A stretch of 64,000 nucleotides of DNA from Pseudomonas sp. AN-1 (GCF_034057115.1 NZ_CP139195.1:1984001-2048000); one strand, 5' to 3'; shown: positions 20,486 through 30,233, counted from the first letter of the stretch. Translations and numbers: made by a program. Notes: a model not told the origin generated them from the sequence alone.

Positions 20486-21462
20486 GCGGGGACGGCCTCG
20501 GTGCTGAGCAACTCCCCGGCGCACAGCCCGAACAACGCATCCAGCCGCGCACAATCGTTGTCACGGCGAATGCTGTCGAACAGCGCCTGCGCCTCGGGAT
20601 AGCTGCGCGTCAGCATCGCCAGCCACTGCTTGAGCCGCCCCGGCGCGTAGCGCGGCGCCAGCTTCTGCCGCGCCTTGCGCCAGAACAGCTGCAGCAGCGG
20701 CTGCAGCTCGTCCCAGCCCAGCGGGGCCGGCTCGCGCCCGGCTTCGGCGGCGGCGATCTGCCGGGCCAGATCGGGACGCGACACCAGCCCGCGCCCCAGC
20801 ATGATGTTGTCCGCCCCGCTGACCTCGCGGCAGCGCCGCCAGTCGTCGACCGTCCAGATCTCGCCATTGGCATAGACCGGGATGTCGACCACCTCCTGCA
20901 CCCGCGCCACCCATTCCCAGTGCGCCGGCGGCCTGTAGCCGTCGAGCTTGGTGCGCGCGTGTACTACCAGCATGGCAGCGCCGCCCTCGGCCAGGGCGCG
21001 GGCGCAGTCCAGCGCAGCGTCCGGGCTGTCGTAGCCCAGGCGCATCTTCGCGGTGACCGGCACAGCGGCCGGCAGAGTGCGGCGCACCTCGTGGACGATG
21101 GCGTGCAGCAGCTCGGGCTCCCTGAGCAGCACCGCACCGCCACGCGACTTGTTGACCGTCTTGGCCGGGCAGCCGAAGTTAAGGTCGACCACCGGCGCAC
21201 CCAGGCTGGCGGCGAAGGCCGCGTTGTCGGCCAGACACACGGGATCGGAGCCGAGCAGCTGCAGGCGCATCGGCGTGCCGCCGGCGGTGCGCCAGCCGCA
21301 GTCCAGCTCCGGCGCCAGCTTGCGGAAGCTCGCCAGCGGCAGCAGGCGGTCGCAGACACGCACGAACTCGCTGACACACCAGTCGACGCCGCCGACCTCG
21401 GTCAGCAGCTCGCGGAGGATTTCATCGACCAGCCCCTCCATGGGCGCCAGGGCAATCTGCAC
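20482..21462 (-). CDS. dusC: tRNA-dihydrouridine(16) synthase
   Basis: A 326-residue flavoprotein of the Dus family that reduces U16 of tRNA. The N-terminal [13 protein letters not shown] is the FMN-binding start of the barrel, and the catalytic Cys lies in [16 protein letters not shown] (about residue 98). The C-terminal RLKQWLAML region fits the DusC subgroup. The start is a GTG at 21462. A 29-base exact copy of part of its 5' end recurs at 23097-23125. Confidence 0.92.
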   Translation of the reverse strand: MQIALAPMEGLVDEILRELLTEVGGVDWCVSEFVRVCDRLLPLASFRKLAPELDCGWRTAGGTPMRLQLLGSDPVCLADNAAFAASLGAPVVDLNFGCPAKTVNKSRGGAVLLREPELLHAIVHEVRRTLPAAVPVTAKMRLGYDSPDAALDCARALAEGGAAMLVVHARTKLDGYRPPAHWEWVARVQEVVDIPVYANGEIWTVDDWRRCREVSGADNIMLGRGLVSRPDLARQIAAAEAGREPAPLGWDELQPLLQLFWRKARQKLAPRYAPGRLKQWLAMLTRSYPEAQALFDSIRRDNDCARLDALFGLCAGELLSTEAVPA

Positions 21463-21698
21463 AGGGGAAGCTCTCGGAGAAAGGCAGGGCCGCGGATTCT
21501 AGCAAGACGGAGCGGGCACGAAAGCATCCAGCCGTTCGCAGAGCCTCGCCGCGAGGCGACAAGCGCAGACCCTGGGCTTGAGCGCTCAATCGACAACGAC
21601 TTTCCGCTGCCTTGAACATGCCGCCATCATGGCGTAGGTTCGCACCAAGTGCATGCGCCCCGACGACCTCCGAGTCGGGATGAACAAGGATGGTTCAC

Positions 21699-21869
21699 AT
21701 GACGCGCAAACTCGCAGGCCCCGACTCCGCGCGTGCTTTCCAGCATGCTGCCTCCTACAGGGTCGAAACGCTCTTTGCCGGTCCGACCGTCGCCTTCCCG
21801 TCCCAATACCTTCGTGTCATCCGGCCTCCGGCCGCGCGTCCCGCCGCCAGACGACAGGAGCACGCCTGA
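21699..21869 (+). CDS. Small uncharacterised ORF (56 aa) at head of accessory operon
   Basis: ATG at 21699 with an AAGGAT purine tract upstream; it ends two codons from the next start (TGAATG). The product, MTRKLAGPDSARAFQHAASY..., is arginine/alanine-rich with no known motif. The tight junction with the next small ORF suggests an operon. The composition could also arise from a decayed gene, so it is reported with low confidence. Bases 21463-21698 upstream hold no other gene I can support. Confidence 0.3.
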   Translation: MTRKLAGPDSARAFQHAASYRVETLFAGPTVAFPSQYLRVIRPPAARPAARRQEHA

Positions 21870-22058
21870 ATGCTCGGTCTGGCCGTCCTGTTCTTCATCG
21901 GGGCCTTCCTGCTTGCCAGCCTGCGGACGATCAAGCTCGCCGCCTGGTGGGCCAGGCGGAACGGCCGCCGGGGCTGGACATGGACAGTGGTGACCGCGCT
22001 CGCCAAGTCCCTCCGCATGACCAGGCATACCGCCATTCCGGCAAGGACATTGCCATGA
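21870..22058 (+). CDS. Small single-pass membrane protein (62 aa)
   Basis: 62 residues starting MLGLAVLFFIGAFLLASLRT. One strong N-terminal membrane helix is followed by a basic, Trp/Arg-rich tail. The stop overlaps the next start in ATGA, which supports translation. An ACAGGAGCACGCC ribosome region precedes it. Its function is unknown; the context is a three-gene rightward group ahead of decayed secreted-protein fragments. Confidence 0.5.
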   Translation: MLGLAVLFFIGAFLLASLRTIKLAAWWARRNGRRGWTWTVVTALAKSLRMTRHTAIPARTLP

Positions 22059-22855
22059 GCAGCCGCCGCGTTCGTCTCCTGGTTCTGGCGGTCATCGCCG
22101 GGCTGCTGGTGTTCGGCGTTGTGCGCTGGCAGCAGCACATCGCGGAAATTCGGGCCAGCCGCCCTCCCGGCTCGCCACCTCCGGGCTATGAGAATCGAAA
22201 GAAGTACGAGCAGCGTGGTCACATCTCCGACTTTTCTCGCTTCGACAACATTCCCGTGGACCTGTGGTTCGGCAAGCGCGACGGCAAGTTCGACACCACC
22301 CATCTGCGCATCGCCAGCGATTACATAGCTGGCTTGCCTCCGTACCACGGCGAGTATGTGGAAGCCAACATCGTCTGGCCCAGCCTGCGCAGCGTTGATG
22401 AAGAAATCGAAATACGGAAGAAAAATGGCCTGCCCACCACGGGACTGAAAACCTTCAGGCTGACGTTCTCGGAAACCGGTACAGCGTTCTGGGGGACAGA
22501 TAAGGCCGGAACCAAGCCTGTTATCGAATGCACACCGCTGGTCCGCGATGAAGGCCGTGGCGTGAAATATTGCAACGAGAACCACTTCCATAACATGCCC
22601 GGCCAGCGTAGGACCCACTACTGGCCCCTCGACGAGGCGATCCGCACGCCTTGGTACAAGAATCCGCCGCGCTTCTACTGTTACGTTGTTGGCAAGCCGG
22701 ACGGCACCTACTTCAGCCTTTGTGGCAGCAATTTCTCCTATAACACCGATTTTCACATCGAGATTGATACACCCGACGAGGCGCTGGCCATCGACATCCT
22801 CACCCACTTTCCCAAGCTGATTGAATTTCTACGCACACTGGAGGTGAAACCATGA
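22055..22855 (+). CDS. Membrane-anchored periplasmic protein of unknown function
   Basis: 266 residues with an N-terminal signal anchor (about 5-22), then a soluble region rich in aromatic residues, with four cysteines that could form disulfides (about positions 150-230). The start overlaps the previous stop in ATGA, with AAGGACATT as ribosome site. The next frame starts in another ATGA overlap. I do not recognise the family. Placement directly before an effector-like fragment suggests an accessory or immunity protein for a secreted toxin, which is inference. Confidence 0.6.
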   Translation: MSSRRVRLLVLAVIAGLLVFGVVRWQQHIAEIRASRPPGSPPPGYENRKKYEQRGHISDFSRFDNIPVDLWFGKRDGKFDTTHLRIASDYIAGLPPYHGEYVEANIVWPSLRSVDEEIEIRKKNGLPTTGLKTFRLTFSETGTAFWGTDKAGTKPVIECTPLVRDEGRGVKYCNENHFHNMPGQRRTHYWPLDEAIRTPWYKNPPRFYCYVVGKPDGTYFSLCGSNFSYNTDFHIEIDTPDEALAIDILTHFPKLIEFLRTLEVKP

Positions 22856-23318
22856 GCCTTGCCCTGACTCCTGCCCAAACGGCCCAACTGCAAGCCCTGC
22901 GTTCAGCCGGACAATACGCTGGAGCGTACGAACTGATGGAAATCTGGACCCGGGATTCCGCCGATCCGGACGTGCAACTCGTGCATACCTGGCTGTTGGG
23001 CGCGGCCGACATCAATCGTGGTGAAGGCCCCTTCGCCGCACTCGTCAAAGCCTACAACCAGCGCCAGGGGCTCCTGCGGGGCAGGCCGGTGAGCACTTCA
23101 TCGACCAGCCCCTCCATGGGCGCCAAGGCGGGATTTTCTCATCCATGCTGGAAATGAACAGATCTTTTTCAAAAATCACCAAGATAGCTACTTCATCTTC
23201 GGCGGCATCAGCACCAAACGGTAATGACCAGTTCTTTAGCACTGACTTATTGCTACAGACTGCGAAACCCTATCGCGAAGGCCGGCCTTATAACAATCAT
23301 TGGGACTTCTTCAAATGA
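22852..23318 (+). pseudogene. Rearranged secreted-effector gene remnant (N- and C-terminal pieces)
   Basis: It starts in an ATGA overlap with the previous gene. The first about 77 codons (MSLALTPAQTAQLQALRSAG...) look like a real helical N-terminus, resembling the start of large calcium-binding haemolysin-type proteins as I remember them. At about 23085-23126 the frame meets a stretch identical over 29 bases to the antisense of dusC. Beyond it, two different frames carry protein-like pieces: IHAGNEQIFFKNHQDSYFIF, and one ending REGRPYNNHWDFFK whose stop overlaps the next gene's ATG. Three frames in under 500 bases and the foreign insert mark a deletion and rearrangement. Confidence 0.55.
23097..23125. 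repeat. 29-base exact copy of the dusC 5' region
   Basis: The bases match 21421-21449 inside dusC exactly and in the same orientation. The flanking codons on the minus strand still read [14 protein letters not shown], close to but not identical to DusC, so the similarity is somewhat longer than the exact match. It marks a rearrangement junction. Confidence 0.8.
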
Positions 23319-23773
23319 AGTTTTCTCTTGCTTCTCTTGCACTGCTACCAGTGTTGGCGGGATGCCCAACCCAAGACCAAATTACAACTGACGCCGAAGT
23401 CCGGCGACTGTGCGCCGTCGACGGGGGAGTCAAGATTTATGAAGCGATAAAACTGCCGACGGAAAAATTCAACCAGTGGGGACAAGTTAACTTCTACAGA
23501 CCTGACCAAGGAGAGCGCGCATTGGGGACGGAGTATATTTTTCGGTCAGAAGAAAAATTCTATCGCACAGGAAATCCAAGTCTCATCCGGTACCACCATG
23601 AAGTAATTCGACGCATAGACAACAAGAAACTAGGCGAAACGACATCATACGGGAGAGGCGGCGGCGACATTCCAGGCCCATGGGAGCCGTCAAATCTTCA
23701 CTGCCCACCAACATCTGAAAGCTCCGAAACCGCTCTCTTTAAGAGAGTTTTTCTTCAATCCAACGAAGAGTAA
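23315..23773 (+). CDS. Predicted lipoprotein next to effector remnants (possible immunity protein)
   Basis: 152 residues with a lipoprotein signal: MKFSLASLALLPVLAGC, lipobox LAGC at residues 14-17, with Pro at +2. The mature part is charged and mixed alpha/beta with no family I can name. It overlaps the stop of the preceding remnant by ATGA. The local base composition is much more AT-rich than the flanks, a sign of transfer. Lipoproteins directly behind secreted lipase/RTX-type effectors are often cognate immunity proteins; here that is inference. Confidence 0.6.
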   Translation: MKFSLASLALLPVLAGCPTQDQITTDAEVRRLCAVDGGVKIYEAIKLPTEKFNQWGQVNFYRPDQGERALGTEYIFRSEEKFYRTGNPSLIRYHHEVIRRIDNKKLGETTSYGRGGGDIPGPWEPSNLHCPPTSESSETALFKRVFLQSNEE

Positions 23774-23776
23774 AAA

Positions 23777-24259
23777 ATGAGCAACTCAGCCGAATACTAC
23801 AAGCAAGCCAAATTCTCTTTTGCCCCCTATGCAAACTTGGGATTAGGAACGCCGTCAGTAGATGAACTCAAGACAGACTGATACCGAAGGCATCTCTTGG
23901 CGTTACGCCATTGCCGAGCTTAATCCCTTCTCACTCATTGGCGCAGACTACTCTCAGCACAACACCAACGGCGAACTCGATCTCTACGATGTCAGCGCTG
24001 ATACCGGCAAAGTCACCGAATCGTGGCTCCAGGCCCGTGCAGAAATGCTGATCTGGAAAAGCCTCTTTGACCAACGTGATACTCACTACACTGGTCGGCT
24101 GAATGATCAACCAGCAACGGCGCCGTACTGCTGGACAGCCAGGTGCAAGCGCTGGTAGATGCAATGGCGGCCTTCGCATCGCCAAGGCCGGGGGAAAACA
24201 CCCTGCCCGAAAACTACCGGGAGGCGCTCGCTCCGGTCATCGCCGCCAACTGGCAATGA
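23777..24259 (+). pseudogene. Degraded haemolysin-type / calcium-binding effector gene
   Basis: ATG at 23777 four bases after the lipoprotein stop, giving MSNSAEYYKQAKFSFAPYAN and a stop after 34 codons. A second frame from about 23862 reads DTEGISWRYAIAELNPFSL through GKVTESWLQARAEMLIWKSL. A third frame from about 24120 reads QALVDAMAAFASP and ends EALAPVIAANWQ, which I recognise as the usual C-terminus of haemolysin-type calcium-binding proteins. The pieces are those of a much longer protein with the repeats deleted and two frameshifts. It is not functional as read. Confidence 0.65.
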
Positions 24260-24270
24260 TCGTCGGCGAG

Positions 24271-24610
24271 CACGCCCAGCTCATGCACCGCGCTCCAGGC
24301 TGGCCGACAGCGCGCAGGCCTCCTGGGCCAGCTGGGTGATCTGATCCCAGCCGCGGGCGCGCATCAGGCTGCTCGGCGCCACCCAGGTGCCGCCCACGCA
24401 GGCGACGTTGGGCAGGCGCAGGAAGGTCGACAGGTTGTACCCGCTCGGGGCAGAAGCGGATGCCGTTGAACGGCTCCTTGAAGCTTTTCAGCATCTTCAC
24501 GCTGGTGGCGCCGTTGGCCGGGAACAGTTTGAGCGAGCGGTAGCCCTTCTCGATGGCGAACAGCACCTCGGACGGCGTCATCGCTCCCGGCAGGTAGGGC
24601 AAGCCGACCG
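24271..24610 (-). pseudogene. Truncated second copy of eda (KDPG aldolase)
   Basis: About 340 bases closely match the 3' half of the intact eda (25086-25430) in the same orientation, including the C-terminus and the ATGAGCTGGG that starts the downstream thioesterase in the intact copy. The 5' half is missing. A deletion of about 13 bases at about 24436 removes the TGGINQDN phosphate-binding loop and shifts the frame. The copy lies just beyond the thioesterase gene, so it looks like the remnant of a tandem duplication of eda plus thioesterase start. Confidence 0.85.
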
Positions 24611-24645
24611 CCTCTGCCGCCGCGCCCCGTCGCCGGCAACGCCGA

Positions 24646-25089
24646 TCACTCTGCGGCCGGCACCACCAGCGCCCGCCCGTAACGCTCGACGAACTCCGCC
24701 GGCATGCGCCGCGGTCTGCCGCTGGACAGCTCGGCGCAGACGAAGCGGGTCCGCGCGCGCAGCAGGGTGACGCCGTCGGCCGGACGGCGCAGCTGGAACT
24801 GCCGGGCGATGCTCAGCCGGCCGTCGCACTCGACGATCCAGGTGCCCAGCTCGAGGCGCTCGCCCTCGCGGGCGGCGGCCAGGTAGTCGATCTCGTGGCG
24901 CACCACCAGCATGCCGCGGTCCAGGCGCCGGTAGTCGTCGAGGGTCAGGCCGAGCGAGCGCGAGTGCGCCCAGGCGCACTGCTCCAGCCAGCCGACGTAG
25001 ACCGCGTTGTTGACGTGGGCGAACTCGTCGATGTGTTCGGTGCCGACCTTGATGTCCAGCACGAACGGCGCCGGCCGCTCCCAGCTCAC
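24646..25089 (-). CDS. Acyl-CoA thioesterase, hotdog (4HBT) family
   Basis: 147 residues with a single hotdog fold. The N-terminal [21 protein letters not shown] carries the Asp/Asn-type active-site motif of YbgC-like enzymes ([10 protein letters not shown]). It probably hydrolyses short or aromatic acyl-CoA; the substrate is unknown. The GTG start (25089) overlaps the eda stop, which suggests coupling. A remnant of a duplicated eda lies immediately downstream. Confidence 0.85.
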   Translation of the reverse strand: MSWERPAPFVLDIKVGTEHIDEFAHVNNAVYVGWLEQCAWAHSRSLGLTLDDYRRLDRGMLVVRHEIDYLAAAREGERLELGTWIVECDGRLSIARQFQLRRPADGVTLLRARTRFVCAELSSGRPRRMPAEFVERYGRALVVPAAE

Positions 25090-25742
25090 GCACCGCGCTC
25101 CAGGCTGGCAGCCAGATCGCAGGCCTCCTGGGCCAGCTGGGCGATCTGGTCCCAGGCGCGCGCGCGCACCAGGCTGCTCGGCGCCACCCAGGTGCCGCCG
25201 ACGCAGGCGACGTTGGGCAGACGCAGGAAGGTCAGCAGGTTGTCCTGGTTGATCCCGCCGGTCGGGCAGAAGCGGATGCCGTTGAACGGCTCCTTGAAGC
25301 TCTTCAGCATCTTCACGCTGACATCGCCGTTGGCCGGGAACAGCTTGAGCGAGCGGTAGCCCTTCTCGATGGCGAACAGCACCTCCGAGGGCGTCATCAC
25401 CCCCGGCAGGTACGGCAGGCCGGCGTCCTCGGCGGCATCGGCCAGGCGCTCGGTAAGACCCGGGCTGACCGCGAACTGCGCCCCGGCATCGCGCGCCTCG
25501 GCGAACTGCGCGGCATGGATCAGGGTGCCGGCGCCGACCAGCAGCTGCGGCAGTTCGCGGCGGATCGCCGCCAGCGCCTCCAGCGCACGCGGCGTGCGCA
25601 GGGTCACTTCCAGCACCTCGATGCCGCCGGCGTACAGCGCGCGGGCCAGATCGACCGCGAGGCCCGCATCCTCGATCACCAGCACCGGCAGGACCGGGCG
25701 TGCCCGCTTGAGCACGTCATCCATCGTCAACACCATCTTCAT
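25086..25742 (-). CDS. eda: 2-keto-3-deoxy-6-phosphogluconate aldolase
   Basis: A 218-residue class I aldolase that splits KDPG into pyruvate and glyceraldehyde-3-phosphate in the Entner-Doudoroff pathway. The active Glu lies in [15 protein letters not shown] and the Schiff-base Lys in RSLKLFPAN (about residue 137); [11 protein letters not shown] binds phosphate. The ATG overlaps the edd stop, with GGAGG at ideal spacing inside edd. It is intact, unlike the partial copy at 24271-24610. Confidence 0.96.
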   Translation of the reverse strand: MKMVLTMDDVLKRARPVLPVLVIEDAGLAVDLARALYAGGIEVLEVTLRTPRALEALAAIRRELPQLLVGAGTLIHAAQFAEARDAGAQFAVSPGLTERLADAAEDAGLPYLPGVMTPSEVLFAIEKGYRSLKLFPANGDVSVKMLKSFKEPFNGIRFCPTGGINQDNLLTFLRLPNVACVGGTWVAPSSLVRARAWDQIAQLAQEACDLAASLERGA

Positions 25743-27553
25743 TCCTCCCAGTCCAGGATCGATGCGCCGCGGTCGGCCGGCCCCGCCAGCCGCCGCTGCA
25801 GATTGAACAACTCCAGGCCGTAGCCGGCCGCCTGCGGCTGGCTCGGCACGGCGGGCGCACGCGCCGCCCACTCTTCCTGATGCGCCTCGACGGCCAGCAC
25901 GCCGCGCACGGCGTCGACCTCGACCAGATCGCCGTCGCGCAGCCGGGCCAGCGGCCCGCCGGCCGCCGCCTCGGGGGTCAGGTGCAGCGCCGCCGGCACC
26001 TGGCCGGAGGCGCCGGACAGCCGGCCGTCGGTGACCAGCGCGACCTGCTGGCCGGCCGCCTGCAGGTTGGCCAGCAGCGGCATCAGCTTGTGCAGCTCGG
26101 GCATGCCGTTGGCCCGCGGGCCCTGGAAGCGCACCACCAGCACCAGATCGCCCTGCAACTCTCCGGCCTGGTAGGCCCGCTGCACCGCCGCCTCGCTGTC
26201 GAACACCCGCACCGGCGCGCGCACCCGCCAGTGCGCCGGATCGACCGCCGAGGTCTTCAGCTGGGCGCGGCCGAGGTTGCCGGCGAGCAGCACCAGGCCG
26301 CCTTCGGGGGCGAAGGGCGCGGCCAGCGGGCGGACGATGTCCGGCGCCGGACTCTGCACCGGCAGCTCGCGCCAGGCCAGCCGGCCGGCGTCCAGCCAGG
26401 GCTCGCGGGCGTAGTCGGCCAGCGACTCGCCGGCCACGGTGGCCACCTCGCCGTGCATCAGGCCGCCGCCGAGCAGCTCGCGGATGATCCACGCCGGGCC
26501 GCCGGCGGCCTGGAACTGGTTCACGTCGGCCTTGCCGTTGGGATAGACGCGGGCGAGCAGCGGCACCACCTTCGACAGTTCGGCGAAGTCCTCCCAGAGC
26601 AGATCAAAGCCGGCCGCGCGGGCGATGGCCGGCAGGTGCAGGCCGTGGTTGGTCGAGCCGCCGCTGGCCAGCAGCGCCGCCACGGCGTTGACCAGCACCC
26701 GCGCGTCCACCTGGCGGCCGAGCGGCAGCCAGCGCTCGCCCTGGCGGCTGTTGCGCGCCACCAGACGCGCCGCCTCGGCGGTGAGATGCGGGCGCAGCGC
26801 CGACTCCGGCGGGGCGAAGGCGCTGCCCGGCACGTGCAGGCCCATGGCCTCCATCAGCAGCTGGTTGGTGTTGGCGGTGCCGTAGAAGGTGCAGGTGCCC
26901 GCTGCGTGGTAGGCGCCCAGCTCGGCCTCGAGCAGCTCCTCGCGGCTCGCCTCGCCGCGCGCGTAGCGCTGGCGTACCGCGGCCTTCTCGCTGTTGGAAA
27001 GCCCCGAGGGCATCGGCCCCGCCGGCACGAACACCGCCGGCAGGTGGCCGAAGCGCAGCGCGCCGATCAACAGGCCCGGGACGATCTTGTCGCACACGCC
27101 CAGGTACAGGCCGCCGTCGAAGATGCCGTGGGTCAGGCCGATGGCGGCGGCCTGGGCGATCAGGTCGCGGGAGAACAGCGACAGCTGCATCCCTGCCTCG
27201 CCCTGGGTGATGCCGTCGCACATGGCCGGCACCCCGGCGGCGAACTGTGCGGTGGCGCCGACCCGCGCCAGGGCGACCTTGAGCTGCCCGGGATAGTCGT
27301 GCAGCGGCTGGTGGGCGGAGAGCAGGTCGTTGTAGCTGGAGACGATGGCGATGTGCGGCGAGCCGCCCTGGCGCATGATCAGTTGCGCGTCGCGGGGCTG
27401 CGCGGCCAGTGCGTGGGCCAGGTTGGAGCAGCCGATCTGCCGGCGCGGCTCGCGGGCGGCGGCCTCGTCGACCCGCGCCAGATAGCGCGCACGGCGCACG
27501 GCCGAACGCGCCTCGATGCGCGCGGTGACCGCCTCGACAACGGGATGCAGCAT
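25739..27553 (-). CDS. edd: 6-phosphogluconate dehydratase
   Basis: A 604-residue IlvD/Edd-family Fe-S dehydratase that makes KDPG from 6-phosphogluconate. The motifs [40 protein letters not shown] and [17 protein letters not shown] hold the cluster and substrate residues. It is the first gene of the edd-eda-thioesterase group, with pgl 119 bases upstream in the same direction. Confidence 0.97.
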   Translation of the reverse strand: MLHPVVEAVTARIEARSAVRRARYLARVDEAAAREPRRQIGCSNLAHALAAQPRDAQLIMRQGGSPHIAIVSSYNDLLSAHQPLHDYPGQLKVALARVGATAQFAAGVPAMCDGITQGEAGMQLSLFSRDLIAQAAAIGLTHGIFDGGLYLGVCDKIVPGLLIGALRFGHLPAVFVPAGPMPSGLSNSEKAAVRQRYARGEASREELLEAELGAYHAAGTCTFYGTANTNQLLMEAMGLHVPGSAFAPPESALRPHLTAEAARLVARNSRQGERWLPLGRQVDARVLVNAVAALLASGGSTNHGLHLPAIARAAGFDLLWEDFAELSKVVPLLARVYPNGKADVNQFQAAGGPAWIIRELLGGGLMHGEVATVAGESLADYAREPWLDAGRLAWRELPVQSPAPDIVRPLAAPFAPEGGLVLLAGNLGRAQLKTSAVDPAHWRVRAPVRVFDSEAAVQRAYQAGELQGDLVLVVRFQGPRANGMPELHKLMPLLANLQAAGQQVALVTDGRLSGASGQVPAALHLTPEAAAGGPLARLRDGDLVEVDAVRGVLAVEAHQEEWAARAPAVPSQPQAAGYGLELFNLQRRLAGPADRGASILDWEE

Positions 27554-27672
27554 GGCGACTCCTCGACAGGGTTGCGGGGACGGGCCTGCTGCGGCGCAAC
27601 AGGCTTCGTCCGGTCAGGCCGCCAGTTTACCAGCAGCGCGAATACCCGAGTGCGCTCGTCGTGCTTGCCGGC

Positions 27673-28356
27673 TCAGGGCGCCCAGTGGATCTGCAGGCGG
27701 GCGCCGGCTGCGCGCGCCAGCGCGGCCACCGGCAGCTCGCGCACGGCGGGCGCATCGGTCAGCACCGCCTCGAGCAACGCACGCTTGGCCGCGCCGAACA
27801 CCAGCAGGCCCAGCCAGTCGCTGGCCAGCAGCAGCGCCAGGTTCGGGGTGAGGCGCGTCCGCGGCTCGACCGGCGCCAGGCCGACCAGCGCGGCCGGCGC
27901 GGCCTGGGCATCCAGCGCGGCAGCCAGGCCCGGCATGCCGGGAAACAGCGAGGCGATGTGGCCGTCCTCGCCCATGCCCAGCAGGGTCGCGGTCAGCGGC
28001 AGCCAGCCAGCCAGTCGCTGACCCCAGGCGCAGGCCGCCGCCTCCGGGCTGTCGCCCTGGCGCGGGTCGAGAGCGCGCGCCTGCGGCAGGGTGCCGTGCA
28101 GCAGGCGCAGGTTGCTGGCCGGGTCGTCGGCCGCCACCCAGCGCTCGTCGCTTGGCGACAGCTCGATGCGCGTCCAGTCCAGCGCCTCGCCGGCCAGTTG
28201 CTCGAGCAGCGGCAGCGGGCTCTGTCCGCCGGGCAGCAGCAGACGCGCCGGCGCCCCGGCCTGCCGGGCCGCACCCAGGCGCGCGCCCAGCTCCGCGGCC
28301 AGGCTGCGCGCGCAGCTGGCGCGGTCGGGGTGGACGATGAAACGGGGGGAATCCAT
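27673..28356 (-). CDS. pgl: 6-phosphogluconolactonase
   Basis: A 227-residue sugar-phosphate isomerase/lactonase fold (DevB/NagB type). It hydrolyses 6-phosphogluconolactone, feeding edd directly downstream. Typical motifs are LLLPGGQSPLPLLEQL, SPSDERWVAADDPASN and LLGMGEDGHIASLFPG. The ATG at 28356 is chosen over the in-frame ATG at 28407 because it gives the normal N-terminus (MDSPRFIVHPD). The pgl-edd-eda order supports a glucose-catabolic unit. Confidence 0.92.
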   Translation of the reverse strand: MDSPRFIVHPDRASCARSLAAELGARLGAARQAGAPARLLLPGGQSPLPLLEQLAGEALDWTRIELSPSDERWVAADDPASNLRLLHGTLPQARALDPRQGDSPEAAACAWGQRLAGWLPLTATLLGMGEDGHIASLFPGMPGLAAALDAQAAPAALVGLAPVEPRTRLTPNLALLLASDWLGLLVFGAAKRALLEAVLTDAPAVRELPVAALARAAGARLQIHWAP

Positions 28357-28426
28357 GGCAACGGCTCCGGCAGGACGAATGCCGAGCATCATGCGGCATT
28401 CATCCACCAGTGCAAGGACAGGCGCT

Positions 28427-28834
28427 TCAGTGCACGCCGTTGCTGCGGAAGAACTCGACGTAGGCCTTGTCGACCTTGAGGATGTGGTGGGTCAGCCAGT
28501 CGGCGAGCAGCTCGAGGGTCTCGCTGCCGGACAGCTCGCCGTCGTCGTGGCGGTGCAGCAGGTCCATGATCTGCGCGGTGAACCTGTCGTGCTGTGCCTT
28601 GTGCGCCGCGGTTTCCGGGTAACCGAGGCGATGGAAGATGTCTTCCTCGGCGATGAAGTGATTCATGGTGTAGTCCATCAAGCCCTCCAGCACCGCGCCG
28701 ATCTCGTCGCGATCGGCATCGGCGCCGGCCACGCGGTCGTACAGCTGGTTGGTCTTGTCCACCAGCCAGCGGTGCTGCTCGTCGATCAGCTCGATACCGA
28801 CTTCGAGCTCGCTGCTCCATGGCATGAAAGTCAT
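28427..28834 (-). CDS. Bacteriohemerythrin
   Basis: About 135 residues with the di-iron ligand pattern: His in DEQHRWLVDKTNQL, His/Glu in MNHFIAEEDIFHR, His in AHKAQHDRF, and His/Asp in WLTHHILKVDKAYVEFF. Single-domain hemerythrins bind O2, and in microaerobic or nitrogen-fixing cells they are proposed to carry or buffer oxygen. I place the start at MTFMPWSSELEVG (28834), the normal family N-terminus. An in-frame ATG at 28891 would add 19 His/Thr-rich residues. Confidence 0.9.
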   Translation of the reverse strand: MTFMPWSSELEVGIELIDEQHRWLVDKTNQLYDRVAGADADRDEIGAVLEGLMDYTMNHFIAEEDIFHRLGYPETAAHKAQHDRFTAQIMDLLHRHDDGELSGSETLELLADWLTHHILKVDKAYVEFFRSNGVH

Positions 28835-29091
28835 GTCTTCTGTCCGTCCCGGATTAGTTGTTGTCTTGTTATGAGAGTGGCTGCCAGACATCGCGGCAGG
28901 GGCAGCTTATCCCACACGAAAAATACGGACAACGTACCCGCTACCTTTGACCGAGTGATGACGGACGCAACTGCCGCCCACCGGAGCGACGACGATGCCC
29001 CGGCGGGTTGGTTATCCTGTAACGCATTCCTGTCCGCCGCGGCGCCCGGATCCGGGCGACCGGCGATCAACGACCGCACACGGAGTCCCGC

Positions 29092-30225
29092 ATGAGCAGC
29101 GCCCCCTACTCCCCCGTCCGCCGCTGGCGCCGCATCGCCCTCATCGCCGTCGCCCTGGTCCTGCTCTGGCAGTTGCTGCCGCGCCTCGAAGGCTGGCTGG
29201 CGCCGCAGCAGGCCAGCGAACGCACGGTCACCCCGCGCGGCGATCTGGCCGCCGACGAGCAGGCCACCATCGCGCTGTTCGAGCAGGCGCGCGACTCGGT
29301 GGTGTTCATCAGCACCGCCGAGCTGGTGCGCGACCTGTGGACCCGCAACGTCACGGCGGTGCCGCGCGGCACCGGCTCGGGCTTCATCTGGGACGACGCC
29401 GGCCACGTGATCACCAACTTCCACGTGATCCAGGGCGCCGCCCAGGCCACCGTGCGCCTGGCCGACGGCCGCGATTACCCGGCGGCGCTGGTCGGCGCCA
29501 GCCCGGCGCACGACATCGCGGTGCTGAAGATCGGCGTCGGCTTCAAGCGCCCGCCGCCGGTGCCGATCGGCACCAGCAGCGACCTGAAGGTCGGTCAGAA
29601 GGTGTTCGCCATCGGCAACCCGTTCGGTCTCGACTGGACGCTGACCACCGGCATCGTCTCGGCGCTGGACCGCTCGCTGCCCGGCGAGAACGGCCGCCCG
29701 CCGATCGAGCACCTGATCCAGAGCGACGCGGCGATCAACCCCGGCAACTCGGGCGGCCCGCTGCTCGACTCGGCCGGGCGGCTGATCGGCATCAACACCG
29801 CCATCTACAGCCCGTCGGGCGCCTCGGCCGGCATCGGCTTCTCGGTGCCGGTGGACACCGTGATGCGCGTGGTGCCGCAGCTGATCCGCAGCGGCCGCTA
29901 CATCCGCCCGGCGCTGGGCATCGAGATCGACGAAGGACTCAACCGCCGGCTGAGCGAGAGCCTCGGCGTCGAGGGCGTGGTGGTGCTGCGCGTGCTGCCG
30001 GGTTCGGCGGCGCAGCAGGCCGGCCTGCGCGGCCTGCGTCAGGCCCGCGACGGCAGCCTGGTACCGGGCGACGTGATAGTGGCGCTGGAGGGCGAGACGG
30101 TGGATTCGGTGGAGCGCCTGCTGGCGCGCCTAGACGACCATCGGGTCGGCGACACGGTGAGCGTCGAGGTGCTGCGCGGCGAGCGGCGGGAGACGCTGGC
30201 CATCACCCTGCAGCCGGGCAACTGA
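29092..30225 (+). CDS. HtrA/DegS-like trypsin-type serine protease with one PDZ domain
   Basis: 377 residues. The N-terminal membrane anchor (about 13-30) is followed by an S1C protease domain with catalytic His in VITNFHVIQG, Asp in AHDIAVLK and Ser in INPGNSGGPLLDS. A single PDZ domain follows (about 275-370). One anchor plus one PDZ is the DegS/AlgW-like layout, implying a periplasmic, membrane-tethered regulatory or quality-control protease. The sequence is not AlgW-like at the N-terminus, so no symbol is given. It stands alone, with a hairpin after the stop and then an insertion sequence. Confidence 0.92.
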   Translation: MSSAPYSPVRRWRRIALIAVALVLLWQLLPRLEGWLAPQQASERTVTPRGDLAADEQATIALFEQARDSVVFISTAELVRDLWTRNVTAVPRGTGSGFIWDDAGHVITNFHVIQGAAQATVRLADGRDYPAALVGASPAHDIAVLKIGVGFKRPPPVPIGTSSDLKVGQKVFAIGNPFGLDWTLTTGIVSALDRSLPGENGRPPIEHLIQSDAAINPGNSGGPLLDSAGRLIGINTAIYSPSGASAGIGFSVPVDTVMRVVPQLIRSGRYIRPALGIEIDEGLNRRLSESLGVEGVVVLRVLPGSAAQQAGLRGLRQARDGSLVPGDVIVALEGETVDSVERLLARLDDHRVGDTVSVEVLRGERRETLAITLQPGN

Positions 30226-30233
30226 GGCAGGAC

